Positions 1 through 11,281 are shown, numbered from the stretch's first letter. The stretch: DNA of 64,000 nt from Limnohabitans sp. T6-20 (GCF_003063505.1 NZ_NERW01000002.1:992001-1056000); one strand, 5' to 3'. The notes: a model not told the origin generated them from the letters alone. A program made the numbers and translations.

Positions 1-2650
1 AGGCCAGGATCTGGCCCTTGGCGCGCAAGGCGTTCACGGCCTTGACCAGGCTGACCAAGGTTTGCGGGTCTTCCAGATCGGGCACGCTGTCACCAAACTG
101 GTCCAACACCTGGCCCAGCACGCTGCCGCCCATGCGGTTGCGGCCTTGGCCCAGGTCGATCAGCAGCAAGCTGGTGTCGTCGGTCTGAGCATCGAGTTGC
201 GGCGTGAGCGTGCCGCGCACGTCGGGCAAGCTGGCGAAGGCGGTGATGATCAGACTGACAGGCGAGGTGACCTTGCGGGTTTCACCGTCAGCCTGCCACT
301 GCGTGCGCATCGACAAGCTGTCTTTGCCCACGGGGATCGAGATGTCGAGTGCGGGGCACAGTTCCATGCCCACAGCCTTGACGGTTTCATACAAAGCGGC
401 ATCTTCGCCCGGCTCGCCGCAAGCGGCCATCCAGTTGGCCGACATCTTGACGCGGGGCAGCTCAATCGGCGCGGCCAGCAAATTGGTGATGGCCTCGGCC
501 ACGGCCATGCGGCCCGAGGCTGCGGCGTTGAGCGAAGCCAGCGGTGTGCGCTCGCCCATGCTCATGGCTTCACCGGCAAAGCCTTGGTAGTCGGCCAGGG
601 TAACGGCCACATCGGCCACAGGCACTTGCCATGGGCCAACCATCTGGTCGCGGTGCGTCAGGCCGCCCACGGCGCGGTCGCCGATGGTGATCAAAAAGCG
701 CTTGGACGCCACAGTGGGGTGGCTCAGCACGTCGATCACAGCTTTTTGCAAACTCACACCTGTGAGGTTCATGGCGGGCGACTGGCGCACCACGGTGCTT
801 ACATCGCGGTGCATTTTGGGCGGCTTGCCCAGCAGCACGTCCATGGGCATGTCGACAGGTGATTCCTGGCCTTTGTCTTCCAGCACCAGTTGACGCTCGT
901 CGGTCGCCACACCGATCACCGCAAACGGGCAACGCTCGCGCTCGCAAAAAGCGGTGAACTGGTCCAGCGATTCGGGCGCGATCGCCATCACATAGCGTTC
1001 CTGGCTCTCGTTGGACCAAATTTCTTTGGGTGACAGGCCCGATTCTTCGAGCTTGACCGCCCGCAGGTCAAAACGTGCGCCCCGACCGGCATCGTTGGTC
1101 AGCTCAGGGAAGGCGTTGGACAAGCCGCCTGCGCCCACGTCGTGGATCGCCAAAATTGGGTTGGCAGCACCTTGCGCCCAGCAGTGGTTGATGACCTCTT
1201 GCGCACGGCGCTCGATCTCGGGGTTGCCGCGCTGCACCGAATCAAAGTCCAGATCAGCGGCGTTGGTACCGGTGGCCATGGAGCTGGCCGCACTGCCACC
1301 CATGCCAATGCGCATGCCGGGGCCGCCCAGCTGGATCAGCAAGCTGCCCGCCGGGAATTCAATTTTTTGGGTTTGTTCGGCGTCAATCTGGCCCAGACCG
1401 CCCGCGATCATGATCGGCTTGTGGTAACCGCGCACCACACCGTCCACGGTCTGTTCGTATTCGCGGAAATAGCCCAGCAAATTGGGACGGCCAAACTCAT
1501 TGTTGAACGCCGCGCCACCCAGTGGGCCTTCGGTCATGATTTGCAAAGGGCTGGCGATGTGCTCGGGCTTGCCGCCCGGCTGGTCGCTCAAACCGCCCCA
1601 GAGTTTGGACACAGTGAAGCCCGACAAACCCGCCTTGGGCTTGGAGCCGCGACCGGTGGCGCCCTCGTCGCGGATCTCGCCGCCTGCGCCCGTGGATGCG
1701 CCAGGGAATGGCGAAATCGCTGTCGGGTGGTTGTGGGTCTCGACCTTCATCAGCACATGGTGCAAGGCTTGTTCGCTCTGATAAGCCGCGCCCTGCCCTG
1801 AAGTTCTGGCCACAAAACGCTCCACCGTGTGGCCTTCCATCACCGAAGCATTGTCCGAATAGGCCACCACCGTGTGCTGGGGGCTCAGCTGGTGCGTGTT
1901 GCGGATCATGCCAAACAGGCTCTTGGGCTGGGCCACGCCATCGATCGTGAACTCGGCGTTGAAAATCTTGTGGCGGCAGTGTTCGCTGTTGGCCTGCGCG
2001 AACATCATCAACTCCACATCGGTGGGGTTGCGCTGCAAGCCCGTGAAGGCTTTGACCAAATAGTCAATTTCGTCTTCGGCCAGGGCCAGTCCCCAGGTCT
2101 TGTTGGCCGCTTCAAGTGCAGCGCGGCCACCGCCCAGCACATCCACATGGTCCATGGGTGCAGGGTCGAGTGCGGTGAACAAGGCCGCCGCCTCATCGCG
2201 GTTGGGCATGGCCGATTCGGTCATGCGGTCGTGCAGCACAGCGGCCACTTGGCCCAATTGCTCGGCGCTCAGTTTGGCGGTGCTGAGCAATCCAGACTTC
2301 ATCGTCAGGCGGTATTCCGTCAGGCGTTCCACCCGGCGCACCTCAAAACCGCAGTTGTGGGCAATGTCGGTGGCCTTGGATGCCCACGGCGACACGGTGC
2401 CCAAGCGGGGGCTGACCACAATCACGGGGCCGTCAACTGGGCCAGCATAAGGCTCGCCATAGCTCAAGAGCGCCGACAAAGTCTGCTTTTGGGCATCAGC
2501 CAAAGGCGCGGTCGTGGCCACCAAATGCACAAAACGTGCAGAAATACCCTGGATTTGCGGCGAAATATCGGCCAAACGTGGCAAAAGCTGGGCAATGCGA
2601 AAGTCGCTGAGGGCGTTGCCGCCTTCGAAAGTCGTGATGTGCAGGGACAC
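1..2650 (-). CDS. purL: Phosphoribosylformylglycinamidine synthase, N-terminal two-thirds (partial)
   Basis: Cytoplasmic purine biosynthesis enzyme converting FGAR, glutamine and ATP to FGAM. The gene runs off the left edge of the window. About 883 of the roughly 1,300 residues usual for the large single-chain form are present, so the C-terminal glutaminase domain is outside. Seen: an HNHPTA motif near residues 306-311 followed at once by a [15 protein letters not shown] signature, the conserved ATP/FGAR-binding core of the family. The reading frame opens with a GTG at 2650 (N-terminus [11 protein letters not shown]), with an AAGG about nine bases upstream and no in-frame ATG nearby. It is divergent from map across 136 bp. 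Identification is firm; the start is well supported by the typical PurL N-terminus. Confidence 0.96.
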   Translation of the reverse strand, partial: MSLHITTFEGGNALSDFRIAQLLPRLADISPQIQGISARFVHLVATTAPLADAQKQTLSALLSYGEPYAGPVDGPVIVVSPRLGTVSPWASKATDIAHNCGFEVRRVERLTEYRLTMKSGLLSTAKLSAEQLGQVAAVLHDRMTESAMPNRDEAAALFTALDPAPMDHVDVLGGGRAALEAANKTWGLALAEDEIDYLVKAFTGLQRNPTDVELMMFAQANSEHCRHKIFNAEFTIDGVAQPKSLFGMIRNTHQLSPQHTVVAYSDNASVMEGHTVERFVARTSGQGAAYQSEQALHHVLMKVETHNHPTAISPFPGASTGAGGEIRDEGATGRGSKPKAGLSGFTVSKLWGGLSDQPGGKPEHIASPLQIMTEGPLGGAAFNNEFGRPNLLGYFREYEQTVDGVVRGYHKPIMIAGGLGQIDAEQTQKIEFPAGSLLIQLGGPGMRIGMGGSAASSMATGTNAADLDFDSVQRGNPEIERRAQEVINHCWAQGAANPILAIHDVGAGGLSNAFPELTNDAGRGARFDLRAVKLEESGLSPKEIWSNESQERYVMAIAPESLDQFTAFCERERCPFAVIGVATDERQLVLEDKGQESPVDMPMDVLLGKPPKMHRDVSTVVRQSPAMNLTGVSLQKAVIDVLSHPTVASKRFLITIGDRAVGGLTHRDQMVGPWQVPVADVAVTLADYQGFAGEAMSMGERTPLASLNAAASGRMAVAEAITNLLAAPIELPRVKMSANWMAACGEPGEDAALYETVKAVGMELCPALDISIPVGKDSLSMRTQWQADGETRKVTSPVSLIITAFASLPDVRGTLTPQLDAQTDDTSLLLIDLGQGRNRMGGSVLGQVLDQFGDSVPDLEDPQTLVSLVKAVNALRAKGQILA

Positions 2651-2786
2651 GGGGTGGCCTTGTAGAAAGAGACGGAAAACCGTAGCGCCGGGGCCGCTGA
2701 CTGGGGCTGACCGGCAAAGGCATTATTTTAGCCGGGGAAACCCTGCCCCACGATCGTTTTCACGCCGAATGGGATAATCCAAGACT

Positions 2787-3602
2787 ATGACCATCACCAT
2801 CAAAACCGCCGAAGACATTGAAGGCATGCGCGTCGCTTGCCGACTGGCTGCCGAAGTCCTCGACTACATCGGGCCCTTCATCAAGCCGGGCATCACCACC
2901 AACGAAATTGACAAGCTGTGCCACGACTACATGGTCGATGTGCAAGGCTGCATCCCCGCCCCGCTCAACTACGCGCCGGGCGGCTACAAGCCCTACCCCA
3001 AGTCGATCTGCACCTCCATCAACCACCAGGTCTGCCACGGCATTCCGAACGACAAGCCCCTCAAAAAAGGTGACTCGCTCAACATCGACATCACCACCAT
3101 CAAGGATGGCTGGCATGGCGACACCAGCCGCATGTTCCATGTGGGCGAAGCGTCGATTGCCGCCAAACGGCTGGCCAGCCTGACCTATGACGCCATGTGG
3201 AAAGGCATTGAGCAGGTCAAGCCCGGTGCTCATTTGGGTGACATTGGCCACGCGATTCAGAAATTTGCCGAGGGCCATGGCTTCTCGGTGGTGCGTGAGT
3301 TTTGTGGCCACGGCATTGGCCGAGGGTTTCACGAAGAGCCGCAAGTGCTGCACTACGGCAAGCCCGGCACCCTGGTGGAGCTGGTGCCCGGCATGATTTT
3401 CACCATCGAGCCCATGATCAATGCGGGCAAGCGCGACATCAAGGAAATGGGCGATGGCTGGACCATCGTGACCAAAGACCATTCCTTGTCGGCCCAGTGG
3501 GAACACACCGTGGTGGTCACCGAGACCGGCTACGAAGTCCTGACCTTGTCTGCGGGTGGCCCAGCCATTCCTGCCTTCATCACAGAAAAAGCTGCTGCCT
3601 GA
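2787..3602 (+). CDS. map: Type I methionine aminopeptidase
   Basis: Removes the initiator methionine from nascent proteins in the cytoplasm. The 271-residue length is usual for the bacterial enzyme. The five metal ligands are visible as D101 (NIDITT), D112 (GDTSR), H175 ([14 protein letters not shown]), E208 (TIEPM) and E239 (QWEHT). The ATG at 2787 gives the normal N-terminus with the [11 protein letters not shown] helix. glnD starts one base after the map stop, so the two are probably cotranscribed. A GATAAT sits 8 bases before the start, but no convincing -35 partner is seen, so the promoter is left open. Confidence 0.97.
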   Translation: MTITIKTAEDIEGMRVACRLAAEVLDYIGPFIKPGITTNEIDKLCHDYMVDVQGCIPAPLNYAPGGYKPYPKSICTSINHQVCHGIPNDKPLKKGDSLNIDITTIKDGWHGDTSRMFHVGEASIAAKRLASLTYDAMWKGIEQVKPGAHLGDIGHAIQKFAEGHGFSVVREFCGHGIGRGFHEEPQVLHYGKPGTLVELVPGMIFTIEPMINAGKRDIKEMGDGWTIVTKDHSLSAQWEHTVVVTETGYEVLTLSAGGPAIPAFITEKAAA

Positions 3603-3603
3603 G

Positions 3604-6243
3604 ATGAATCCTCAGGCCCCATCTGCGGAATTGGCCGATCTGGCCCTGCTGCGTGAGACCTACAAGCACGACAAAGCGGCGGTTTTGCACACGCTGGCCA
3701 ACAGCGGCGCGCTCACCCGGGGCTTGAAGCAAACCCTCAGGCAGTTGTCCATCCTGGCCGATGGACTGCTCATTCAGTTGTGGCAAAAGGCGGGCTTTGC
3801 GCCAGAGCTGTGTCTGGTTGCGGTGGGCGGTTTTGGCCGAGCCGAACTTTTTCCGTCCTCCGATGTGGACGTGCTGGTGCTTTTGCCCAACGGGCAGTCG
3901 CCAGAAAACACCCCTGAATTGCAGGCCCAGCTGGAACGCTTCATTGGCAGCTGCTGGGACACGGGCCTCGAGATCGGCTCCAGCGTGCGCACCCTGAGCG
4001 AGTGCCTGGCCGAATCGGCCAAAGACATCACGGTGCAAACCTCGCTGCTGGAGTCGCGCCGCGTGACGGGCAACACTCGCTTGTTCACCGAGTTCCAAAA
4101 GCAATACCAGGCGGCCATGGATCCGCAGGCTTTTTTGGTGGCCAAAACCCTGGAAATGCGCCAACGTCACACCAAGTTTGAAGACACCCCCTATGCGCTG
4201 GAACCCAACTGCAAAGAGTCGCCCGGCGGCCTGCGCGATCTGCAAATGATTTTGTGGGTGGCCCGAGCCGCAGGCTTGGGCCACAGCTGGGACGAGTTGG
4301 CCCGCAAAGGCTTGGCCACGCCGCTCGAAGCCCGACAAATCAAACGCAACGAAGCCCTGCTGGGCCTGATCCGCGCCCGGCTGCACTTACAGGCCAAGCG
4401 GCGAGAAGACCGGCTGGTGTTTGACCTGCAAACCAATGTGGCGGAGTCTTTTGGATATGCCTCGGATGTCACGCCCGAGGGCCGCTTGGCCTTGCGCGCC
4501 AGCGAAAAGCTGATGCGCCAATACTATTGGGCTGCCAAGGCCGTGACCCAGCTCAACCAGATTTTGCTGCTCAACATCGAAGACCGGCTGAAAGCAGACC
4601 GGGGCGAAATCGTCAGCGATTTCCGGCCCTTGAACGAGCGCTTTTTTGAGAAAGCGGGCTTGATCGAAGTGGCTAGCGACGACCTGTACCAAAAGCACCC
4701 GCACGCCATTTTGGAGACCTTTTTGCTCTACCAGGCCACGCCGGGCGTGAAAGGTTTTTCGGCCAGAACCCTGCGTGCGCTGTACAACGTGCGGGCCGTG
4801 ATGAACGGACGCTTTCGTGCCGATCCAGTCAACCGCACCACTTTTTTACAAATTCTGCAGCAACCGCAGGGCATCACGCACGCCATGCGCCTGATGAACG
4901 AAACCTCGGTGCTGGGCCGTTATTTGTGGGTGTTTCGCCGCATTGTGGGCCAGATGCAGCACGACCTGTTTCACGCCTACACGGTGGACCAGCACATCTT
5001 GATGGTGCTGCGCAATGTGCGGCGTTTTTTCATGGCCGAGCACACACACGAATACCCGTTTTGCTCGCAGTTGGCGGGCGGCTGGGACAAGCCCTGGATT
5101 TTGTACACCGCCGCCCTGTTCCACGACATCGCCAAGGGCCGTGGCGGTGACCACTCCAAACTGGGCTGCGCCGAGGTTCGCTCTTTTTGCCGCCAGCACC
5201 AAATCGACAAGGAAGACGCTCAACTGATCGAGTTTTTGGTGAGCGAGCACCTGACCATGAGCCATGTGGCCCAAAAAGAAGACCTGAGCGACGCCGAAGT
5301 CATTGGCCGCTTTGCCCAGCGCGTGGGCAACGAGCGGCGGCTCACTGCCCTGTATTTGCTGACGGTGGCCGACATCCGTGGCACCAGCCCCAAAGTGTGG
5401 AACGCCTGGAAAGGCAAACTGCTGGAAGACCTGTACAAGTCGACCCTGCGCGTCTTGGGCGGCCGTGCACCAGATGCCAACGCCGAGGTGGAGGCGCGCA
5501 AGCGCGAAGCCCTGATCGAGCTGGCCCGCCAAGCGCAACCGCACGAAGGCCACAAGGCCCTGTGGGACACGCTGGATGTGAGCTATTTCATGCGCCACGA
5601 TGCGTCTGACATCGCCTGGCACGCACGCCAACTGTCGCGCCATGTGGCCCTGCCCGCCCCCGATCAGCCTCGCACCATCGTGCGCGCTCGGCCATCACCT
5701 GTGGGCGAAGGTTTGCAAGTGCTGGTGTTCACACCCGACCAACCCGACCTGTTTGCCCGCATTTGCGGCCACTTTGACCAATCGGGCTTCAGCATCTTGG
5801 ACGCAAAAATCCACACCACCCGCACCGGCTGGGCGCTGGACACTTTCCAGATCGTCACCACCATGCTGCCCGAGCACTACCGTGAGCTGATGACCATGGT
5901 CGAGTCGGGCCTGACTCAAACGCTGGAACGCCAAGGCCCCTTGCCCACACCAACCAAAGGCCGGGTTTCGCGCCGCGTGAAAAGCTTTCCGGTCACGCCA
6001 AGGGTCACCCTCAAACCGGATGAAAAGGCGCAAAACTGGCTGCTCAGCATTTCGGCCAGCGACCGCAACGGCCTGCTTTACAGCATCGCCCGCGTGCTGG
6101 CCCAGCACGGCATCGACTTGCAACTGGCCAAGATCAGCACCTTGGGCGAGCGCGTCGAAGACACCTTCTTGATCAGCGGTGCCGAACTGCAGCAAAACAA
6201 GGCGCAGATCGAGATCGAGACGGAGTTGCTGGCGGTGTTGTAA
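3604..6243 (+). CDS. glnD: Bifunctional [protein-PII] uridylyltransferase/UMP-removing enzyme
   Basis: Senses glutamine and adds or removes UMP on PII proteins, setting glutamine synthetase activity and nitrogen gene expression. The 879-residue protein shows the expected order: nucleotidyltransferase domain with [16 protein letters not shown] at residues 75-90 (metal ligands D87 and D89), an HD hydrolase domain with the His-Asp pair at 507-508, and two C-terminal ACT domains beginning near residues 704 and 811. The frame is open upstream to 3556, but the ATG at 3604 directly follows the map stop and gives the normal length. No PII gene is nearby. Nothing looks degraded. Confidence 0.96.
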   Translation: MNPQAPSAELADLALLRETYKHDKAAVLHTLANSGALTRGLKQTLRQLSILADGLLIQLWQKAGFAPELCLVAVGGFGRAELFPSSDVDVLVLLPNGQSPENTPELQAQLERFIGSCWDTGLEIGSSVRTLSECLAESAKDITVQTSLLESRRVTGNTRLFTEFQKQYQAAMDPQAFLVAKTLEMRQRHTKFEDTPYALEPNCKESPGGLRDLQMILWVARAAGLGHSWDELARKGLATPLEARQIKRNEALLGLIRARLHLQAKRREDRLVFDLQTNVAESFGYASDVTPEGRLALRASEKLMRQYYWAAKAVTQLNQILLLNIEDRLKADRGEIVSDFRPLNERFFEKAGLIEVASDDLYQKHPHAILETFLLYQATPGVKGFSARTLRALYNVRAVMNGRFRADPVNRTTFLQILQQPQGITHAMRLMNETSVLGRYLWVFRRIVGQMQHDLFHAYTVDQHILMVLRNVRRFFMAEHTHEYPFCSQLAGGWDKPWILYTAALFHDIAKGRGGDHSKLGCAEVRSFCRQHQIDKEDAQLIEFLVSEHLTMSHVAQKEDLSDAEVIGRFAQRVGNERRLTALYLLTVADIRGTSPKVWNAWKGKLLEDLYKSTLRVLGGRAPDANAEVEARKREALIELARQAQPHEGHKALWDTLDVSYFMRHDASDIAWHARQLSRHVALPAPDQPRTIVRARPSPVGEGLQVLVFTPDQPDLFARICGHFDQSGFSILDAKIHTTRTGWALDTFQIVTTMLPEHYRELMTMVESGLTQTLERQGPLPTPTKGRVSRRVKSFPVTPRVTLKPDEKAQNWLLSISASDRNGLLYSIARVLAQHGIDLQLAKISTLGERVEDTFLISGAELQQNKAQIEIETELLAVL

Positions 6244-6315
6244 GCAACTTGAAGCCCCCGAAGCCCGCAGACCACACGCCCAGAGCGCGCAGCCAGAGAC
6301 ACTGTAGCTTGCGGC

Positions 6316-8820
6316 TCAGCCCTTCTTGCGTGGCGGCAAACCCGTGTGCTGGGTCAGCAATTGACCTTTTTTAGGTTGCCCCAGGCGCTTGGGTGCGGTA
6401 GACAGGGCCACTGATGACTTCTCGCCCGCGCCGGTGCTGTTCTTGCGCCGGGCGCTTTTGTAGCCGTCTTCGGCCAGCGGCTGCCAGTTCGGGATCAAAT
6501 GGTGTTTGCCGTTGCCGATCAAATCCGATCGGCCCATGGCCTTGAGTGCTTCGCGCAGCAGCGGCCAGTTGTTGGCGTCGTGGTAGCGCAAAAAAGCTTT
6601 GTGCAGGCGGCGGCGTTTGTCGCCTTTGACCACGTCCACCTTTTCGCTGTCGCGGGTGATTTTGCGCAGCGGGTTACGGGTGGAGTGGTACATGGCCGTG
6701 GCGGTGGCCATGGGGCTGGGGTAGAAGGTTTGCACCTGGTCGGCCCTGAAGCCGTTCTTTTTGAGCCAGATAGCCAAGTTCATCATGTCTTCGTCGCTGG
6801 TGCCGGGGTGGGCGGCGATGAAATACGGAATGAGGAACTGCTTTTTACCGGCCTCTTCGCTGTACTTGTCGAACATCGACTTGAAGCGGTCGTAGGTGCC
6901 GATGCCCGGCTTCATCATCTTGGACAGCGGGCCGCCCTCGGTGTGCTCGGGCGCGATCTTCAGGTAGCCGCCCACATGGTGCTGTACCAGCTCTTTCACA
7001 TATTCGGGCGACTGCACGGCCAGGTCGTAACGCAGGCCGGAGCCAATCAGGATTTTCTTGATGCCCTTGAGGGTGCGCGCCCGGCGGTACATGTTGATCA
7101 GCGGGCCGTGGTCGGTGGTCAGGTTCTGGCAGATGCCGGGGAACACGCAGCTCGGTTTGCGGCAGGCCGATTCGATCTCGGGGCTCTTGCAGCCCAGGCG
7201 GTACATATTGGCCGTGGGGCCACCCAGGTCAGAGATGACGCCCGTAAAGCCTTTGACTTTGTCACGGATGTCTTCCACCTCGCGGATGATCGATTCTTCG
7301 GACCGGCTCTGGATGATACGGCCTTCGTGCTCGGTGATGGAGCAAAAGGTGCAGCCGCCAAAGCAACCGCGCATGATGTTGACCGAGAAGCGGATCATTT
7401 CCCAGGCGGGGATCTTGGTCGCGTGGTCGTGGCTGCCGTTCTCGTCGGCATAGCGCGGGTGCGGGCTGCGGGCGTACGGCAGGTCGAACACATGGTCCAT
7501 CTCGGCCGTAGTCAGCGGGATGGGCGGCGGCGTGATCCACACGTCACGCGCAGTGTGACCTTCGCCGTGCGCTTGCACCAGACAGCGGGCGTTGCCGGGG
7601 TTGGTTTCCAAGTGCAGCACGCGGTTGGCGTGGGCGTAGAGCACCGCGTCAGACTTGACCTGCTCGTAGCTGGGCAGGCGGATCACGCTCTTGTCGCGCG
7701 GGGGCACTTTGTGCGTGCCTTTGCCGCGCAGGGGGCTTGGGGAAGCCGGAATACCTTCGCGAGCAGGGGCTCGCTCCCACGAAGAATCTGTTGCCTCGCT
7801 AGAGGCCAGCGGTGCAACAGCGATTGCTGACTGACCAGTGGAAGCTTGCGCTGAAGCAGTGGAAGCGCCACCCCCTGTGGGAGCTTGCCCCTGCAAGCGA
7901 GTGCTCGAACGGGCAGCACCCGTGGCATTGGGCACAAACTTCAGAGGCTGCGTCTTCTGGTTTTCACCATCGGCCACGGCCTGAGCTTCTTCTTCACGGG
8001 CGCAAGTGGCGCCCTGCTCGCGAGCCTGGTCCGAAATCATCAAATACGGGTTGATGTGCGCTTCCACATGGCCGGGGGTGTCCACACTGGTGGAGTCGAT
8101 CTCGAACCAGCCTTCTGGCGTTTCCCGGCGCACAAAGGCGGTACCGCGCACGTCGGTGATCTGCTGCACCGGCTCGCGGGCAGCCAGGCGGTGGGCGATC
8201 TCGACAATCGCCCGCTCGGCGTTGCCATACAAAAGCAGGTCGCATTTGCTGTCCACCACAATCGAGCGGCGGACTTTGTCAGACCAGTAGTCGTAATGCG
8301 CGATGCGGCGCAAGCTGCCTTCGATGCCGCCCAGCACGATGGGCGTCTCAGGAAAAGCCTCGCGGCAGCGCTGGCTGTAGACGATGGCGGCGCGGTCAGG
8401 CCGCTTGCCGCCCACGTCGCCGGGGGTGTAGGCGTCGTCGCTGCGGATTTTGCGGTCCGCCGTGTAGCGGTTGATCATGGAGTCCATGTTGCCGCTGGTC
8501 ACGCCCCAAAACAGATTCGGTTTGCCCAGTTCTTTGAAGGCCTCGGCGCTGGTCCAGTCCGGCTGGGCGATGATGCCGACCCGAAAACCCTGGTTTTCCA
8601 GCATGCGGCCGATCACGGCCATGCCGAAACTGGGGTGATCAACGTACGCGTCGCCCGTCACCAGCACGATGTCGCAGCTGTCCCAGCCCAGTTGGGTCAT
8701 TTCGGCGCGGCTCATCGGCAAAAACGGGGCCGTGCCAAAGCGCTGCGCCCAGTACTTGCGGTAACTGGTCAGTGGTTTGGCGTCGCGCGGGAAAAAAGAG
8801 ACGTCGGTGAAGGCGTTCAT
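6316..8820 (-). CDS. ygiQ: YgiQ family radical SAM protein with an in-frame repeat-bearing insertion
   Basis: Member of the UPF0313/YgiQ radical SAM family, of unproven reaction. At 834 residues it is roughly 95 longer than I recall for the E. coli protein. An N-terminal cobalamin-binding-like region is followed by a low-complexity Ala/Ser/Thr/Gly stretch (about residues 280-370), then the radical SAM core with the cluster cysteines C486, C490 and C493 (CFGGCTFC). The C-terminus is Lys/Arg-rich. The low-complexity stretch is encoded by DNA containing two inverted REP-like palindromes (7754-7903), read through without a stop. Both flanking domains look intact, so the insertion probably forms a disordered linker. 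Convergent with glnD, divergent from yigZ. Confidence 0.93.
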   Translation of the reverse strand: MNAFTDVSFFPRDAKPLTSYRKYWAQRFGTAPFLPMSRAEMTQLGWDSCDIVLVTGDAYVDHPSFGMAVIGRMLENQGFRVGIIAQPDWTSAEAFKELGKPNLFWGVTSGNMDSMINRYTADRKIRSDDAYTPGDVGGKRPDRAAIVYSQRCREAFPETPIVLGGIEGSLRRIAHYDYWSDKVRRSIVVDSKCDLLLYGNAERAIVEIAHRLAAREPVQQITDVRGTAFVRRETPEGWFEIDSTSVDTPGHVEAHINPYLMISDQAREQGATCAREEEAQAVADGENQKTQPLKFVPNATGAARSSTRLQGQAPTGGGASTASAQASTGQSAIAVAPLASSEATDSSWERAPAREGIPASPSPLRGKGTHKVPPRDKSVIRLPSYEQVKSDAVLYAHANRVLHLETNPGNARCLVQAHGEGHTARDVWITPPPIPLTTAEMDHVFDLPYARSPHPRYADENGSHDHATKIPAWEMIRFSVNIMRGCFGGCTFCSITEHEGRIIQSRSEESIIREVEDIRDKVKGFTGVISDLGGPTANMYRLGCKSPEIESACRKPSCVFPGICQNLTTDHGPLINMYRRARTLKGIKKILIGSGLRYDLAVQSPEYVKELVQHHVGGYLKIAPEHTEGGPLSKMMKPGIGTYDRFKSMFDKYSEEAGKKQFLIPYFIAAHPGTSDEDMMNLAIWLKKNGFRADQVQTFYPSPMATATAMYHSTRNPLRKITRDSEKVDVVKGDKRRRLHKAFLRYHDANNWPLLREALKAMGRSDLIGNGKHHLIPNWQPLAEDGYKSARRKNSTGAGEKSSVALSTAPKRLGQPKKGQLLTQHTGLPPRKKG
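7754..7903. repeat. REP-like inverted pair inside ygiQ
   Basis: Two palindromic units in opposite orientation. The minus-strand unit (7780 down to 7754) has head GTGGGA, stem GCGAGC, loop CCCT, stem GCTCGC and tail GAAGG. The plus-strand unit (7877-7903) has head GTGGGA, stem GCTTGC, loop CCCT, stem GCAAGC and tail GAGTG. Here the heads face each other, opposite to the other pairs in the window. Both lie wholly within the ygiQ frame. Confidence 0.85.
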
Positions 8821-8968
8821 GGGCTCGGTATCAGGGGTAACCCGCTAGTGTAGGGGTTTGGGGGTGGGCTTGAGAAACCAGCGGGTATTACAGATCATGT
8901 GCCCGAATGCGCCCTGCCCCCGGTGCATGAATCGGCCAACGCGCCGCAGCTTGCCCGACAATCCCGGC

Positions 8969-9568
8969 ATGCCGTTTTCTCTCGCCGCCCCTGCCCACCA
9001 CGAATTGGTCATCAAAAAGAGCCGTTTCATCGCCTGCATCGAGCCCGTAGCCGGGCGCGAAGAAGCGCAGGCCCGGGTGGCCCAGCTCAAAGCCGAGCAC
9101 CCCGATGCGGCCCACGTGTGCTGGGCGCTGCTGGCGGGTGGCCAGTCGGCCGCCAACGACGATGGCGAGCCCGGCGGCACCGCTGGACGCCCCATGCTGG
9201 ACGTGTTGCGACACCAGGATTTGCAAGGGGTGATGGCCTCGGTGGTGCGCTATTTTGGGGGCGTCAAGCTGGGTGCAGGCGGGCTGGTGCGGGCTTACAC
9301 CGATGCGGTGGCGCAGGCCCTGCTAACGGCAGAAAAAATCCCGCTGATCAAGCAAGCGCAGCTGGCCTGCAGCGTGCCCTATGCCCTAGAAGGGCTGGTG
9401 CGCCGAGAGGTCGAGTTGGCGCAAGCCCAGCTTCAGGACGTGGTGCACGGCAGCGTGGTGACCTTGCACTTTGCGCTGCCACAAACGCAGGCGGCAGACC
9501 TGATGGCGCGCCTGAGTGAAAGCGGTCGCGGCCAGCTGGTCTGGTTGGACACAGACATGGCCGAATAA
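8969..9568 (+). CDS. yigZ: YigZ/IMPACT family protein
   Basis: Small conserved protein of the UPF0029/IMPACT family. Eukaryotic IMPACT regulates the GCN2 kinase; the bacterial role is not settled. Visible family signature: NDDGEPGGTAGRPML near residues 63-77 and VRYFGGVKLGAGGLVRAY near residues 92-109, followed by a short C-terminal ferredoxin-like domain. The frame is open back to 8858, but the ATG at 8969 gives the usual compact 199-residue protein starting just before the KKSRF segment. Divergent from ygiQ, and followed after 18 bases by the chromate transporter pair. Confidence 0.9.
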   Translation: MPFSLAAPAHHELVIKKSRFIACIEPVAGREEAQARVAQLKAEHPDAAHVCWALLAGGQSAANDDGEPGGTAGRPMLDVLRHQDLQGVMASVVRYFGGVKLGAGGLVRAYTDAVAQALLTAEKIPLIKQAQLACSVPYALEGLVRREVELAQAQLQDVVHGSVVTLHFALPQTQAADLMARLSESGRGQLVWLDTDMAE

Positions 9569-9586
9569 GAAAACCGAACAAGGATA

Positions 9587-10192
9587 ATGCCGCCCATGCC
9601 AGAAAATGCGCCCCTGAACCAACCTAGGTCCAAAACCGATCTGTTTGTCTCCTTCACCGTCTTGGCCTTGCAGGGTTTTGGGGGCGTGCTGGCGGTGGTG
9701 CAACGCGAACTGGTTGAGAAAAAGCGCTGGATGACGCGTGAACAGTTTGTCGAGGACTGGGCCGTGGCCCAGATCATGCCCGGCCCCAATGTGGTCAATC
9801 TGTCGCTCATGATTGGCGGTCGGTACTTCGGCTTGCCCGGTGCATTGGCAGGCCTGGCCGGCATGCTGGCGGCGCCCATGGTGGTGGTGCTGTTGCTGGC
9901 GGTGGCCTTTGGCGGCGTGTCGGACGCCCCTTGGGCACAAGGCGCCTTGCGCGGCATGGGCGCTGTGTCGGCAGGGCTCATTGCCGCCGTCGGCCTCAAA
10001 CTGATCAGCGCCTTGCGCAGCAACCCGATGGGCATGCCGGTGTGCATCGCGCTGGCTGCGGCCAGCTTTGCGGGGGTGGGTCTGTTGCGCTGGCCCCTGG
10101 CCTACGTTTTACTGGGCACTGGCTTGCTTGCCTGCGGCTGGGCTTATTGGCAGCTGGCCCAACAAGCCAGCCGGGCCGCAGACGCGCCATGA
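9587..10192 (+). CDS. chrA: Chromate transporter, first CHR subunit (short form)
   Basis: Inner-membrane protein with a single CHR domain of about 200 residues. Full-length ChrA proteins carry two such domains, and paired short forms are known to act together in chromate efflux. Visible motifs: LQGFGGVLAVVQRELVE, a P-G-P-N turn followed by LSLMIGG, and several hydrophobic helices. The next gene encodes the second half and begins in an ATGA overlap with this stop. An AAGGA lies only two bases before the ATG at 9587 but eleven before the ATG at 9596, so translation may start at 9596. Substrate is assigned by family only. Confidence 0.88.
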   Translation: MPPMPENAPLNQPRSKTDLFVSFTVLALQGFGGVLAVVQRELVEKKRWMTREQFVEDWAVAQIMPGPNVVNLSLMIGGRYFGLPGALAGLAGMLAAPMVVVLLLAVAFGGVSDAPWAQGALRGMGAVSAGLIAAVGLKLISALRSNPMGMPVCIALAAASFAGVGLLRWPLAYVLLGTGLLACGWAYWQLAQQASRAADAP

Positions 10193-10791
10193 ACCCGGTG
10201 CTGCACCTGTCGGCACAGGATTGGCTGAGCCTGTTCAACCACTTTGCTTCGCTGTCGCTGTTGGCGGTGGGTGGCGCCATCACCACCGCACCTGACATGC
10301 ACCGCTATTTGGTGGACGAAACGCATTGGCTGAGCGATGCGCAATTCACCTCGTCCATCGCGCTGGCGCAAGCCGCACCTGGCCCCAACATCTTGTTTGT
10401 GGCCCTGATGGGCTGGAACGTGGGACTGAACGCCGGGGCCGGCTTGGGCGGCGGTTGGGCGAGTCTGGGCTTGGCCAGTATGGGCGTTTTGGTCACCATG
10501 CTGGGCATCATGCTGCCCTCTTCCGTGCTGACCTACATGGCCACGCGCTGGGCGCATCAGCACCGCGAAAAAATCGGCATTCGGGCGTTCAAGTCAGGCA
10601 TGGCGCCCATCGTGATCGCCCTGCTGCTGGCCACCGCATGGCTTTTGACCATGAGCCACCAGCAGCCTGCCAAAGACTGGCCACTTTATGTGCTGACAGC
10701 CCTGACCACCTTGGTGGTGTGGCGGACCAAGGTCCACATGCTGTGGCTGATTGGCGCGGGCGCCCTGCTGGGCGGCTTGGGTTGGGTCTGA
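10189..10791 (+). CDS. chrA: Chromate transporter, second CHR subunit (short form)
   Basis: Second single-domain CHR protein, 200 residues, overlapping the first by the ATGA at 10189-10192, which suggests coupled translation of a heterodimer. It has the LAVGGA and APGPNILFVALMG counterparts of the first subunit and multiple membrane helices. The two halves differ clearly in sequence, as expected if they sit antiparallel in the membrane. No ChrB-type regulator is nearby, so the chromate role is inferred from the family only. Confidence 0.87.
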   Translation: MNPVLHLSAQDWLSLFNHFASLSLLAVGGAITTAPDMHRYLVDETHWLSDAQFTSSIALAQAAPGPNILFVALMGWNVGLNAGAGLGGGWASLGLASMGVLVTMLGIMLPSSVLTYMATRWAHQHREKIGIRAFKSGMAPIVIALLLATAWLLTMSHQQPAKDWPLYVLTALTTLVVWRTKVHMLWLIGAGALLGGLGWV

Positions 10792-10809
10792 GCCCGCGAT
10801 CGGCCCGCT

Positions 10810-11160
10810 TCAGCGCGGGTTCTCGAAGAACACGGTGTTCGAGTAATCGCTGACCTCGAAATAGACCTTCTTCTCGCCGGGGTCGACCTGCATGTTCAGG
10901 TTTTCATCGAGGACGCCATAGCCGTAGCGGTAAGAGCGTGGCATTTTGTCGTCGGTGCCCAAAGCGGTGCTGACCTTGTCCACCTTCAAAAAGCGTCGCA
11001 CCACCTTGTCGCCGGCATAGACCTCCATCACGCCATTGGTGCCTGTCCAGTTCTGGATGTCACGGCTGATCTTGTTTTGCTGCTCCTGGGTGCAGGCGAG
11101 CAAAAAAAAGGTCGGCAGCACTGCGGCGATCAGCGTGATGCGGGTGGTCGTTGGTTTCAT
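10810..11160 (-). CDS. Putative lipoprotein of unknown function
   Basis: A 116-residue protein with a lysine/arginine-poor signal peptide ending in a lipobox (LLAC, lipidated C23), so probably anchored to a membrane facing the periplasm. The rest is charged and polar, with no domain I recognise. It is convergent with the chrA pair and separated by 18 bp. A REP-like inverted pair lies upstream of its start. The start codon and lipobox are clear; function is unknown. Confidence 0.72.
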   Translation of the reverse strand: MKPTTTRITLIAAVLPTFFLLACTQEQQNKISRDIQNWTGTNGVMEVYAGDKVVRRFLKVDKVSTALGTDDKMPRSYRYGYGVLDENLNMQVDPGEKKVYFEVSDYSNTVFFENPR

Positions 11161-11196
11161 GGTGCAACTCCTAGGTCAATGATCAGGATGGCTGTT

Positions 11197-11281
11197 TTGG
11201 GCGCGAGCCCCTGCTCGCGAATATGAGGTCTGGTGCAGGTGGTCAGTTAACCCCCATTCGGCCGCAGGGGCGGCCTTGCAC
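11197..11281. repeat. REP-like inverted pair
   Basis: Plus unit 11197-11223: degenerate head TTGGGC, stem GCGAGC, loop CCCT, stem GCTCGC, tail GAATA. Minus unit 11281-11255: degenerate head GTGCAA, stem GGCCGC, loop CCCT, stem GCGGCC, tail GAATG. The heads point outward. The pair lies between the putative lipoprotein gene and the end of rlmB. The heads have drifted but both stems are perfect. Confidence 0.8.

Noticed and set aside
2773..2778. GATAAT as map promoter
   Set aside because: It is just eight bases before the ATG and has no -35 partner at normal distance; it would imply an almost leaderless RNA.
8821..8968. ACCCGC/GCGGGT inverted repeat between ygiQ and yigZ
   Set aside because: Arms are only six bases, 35 bases apart, and likely by chance in GC-rich DNA.
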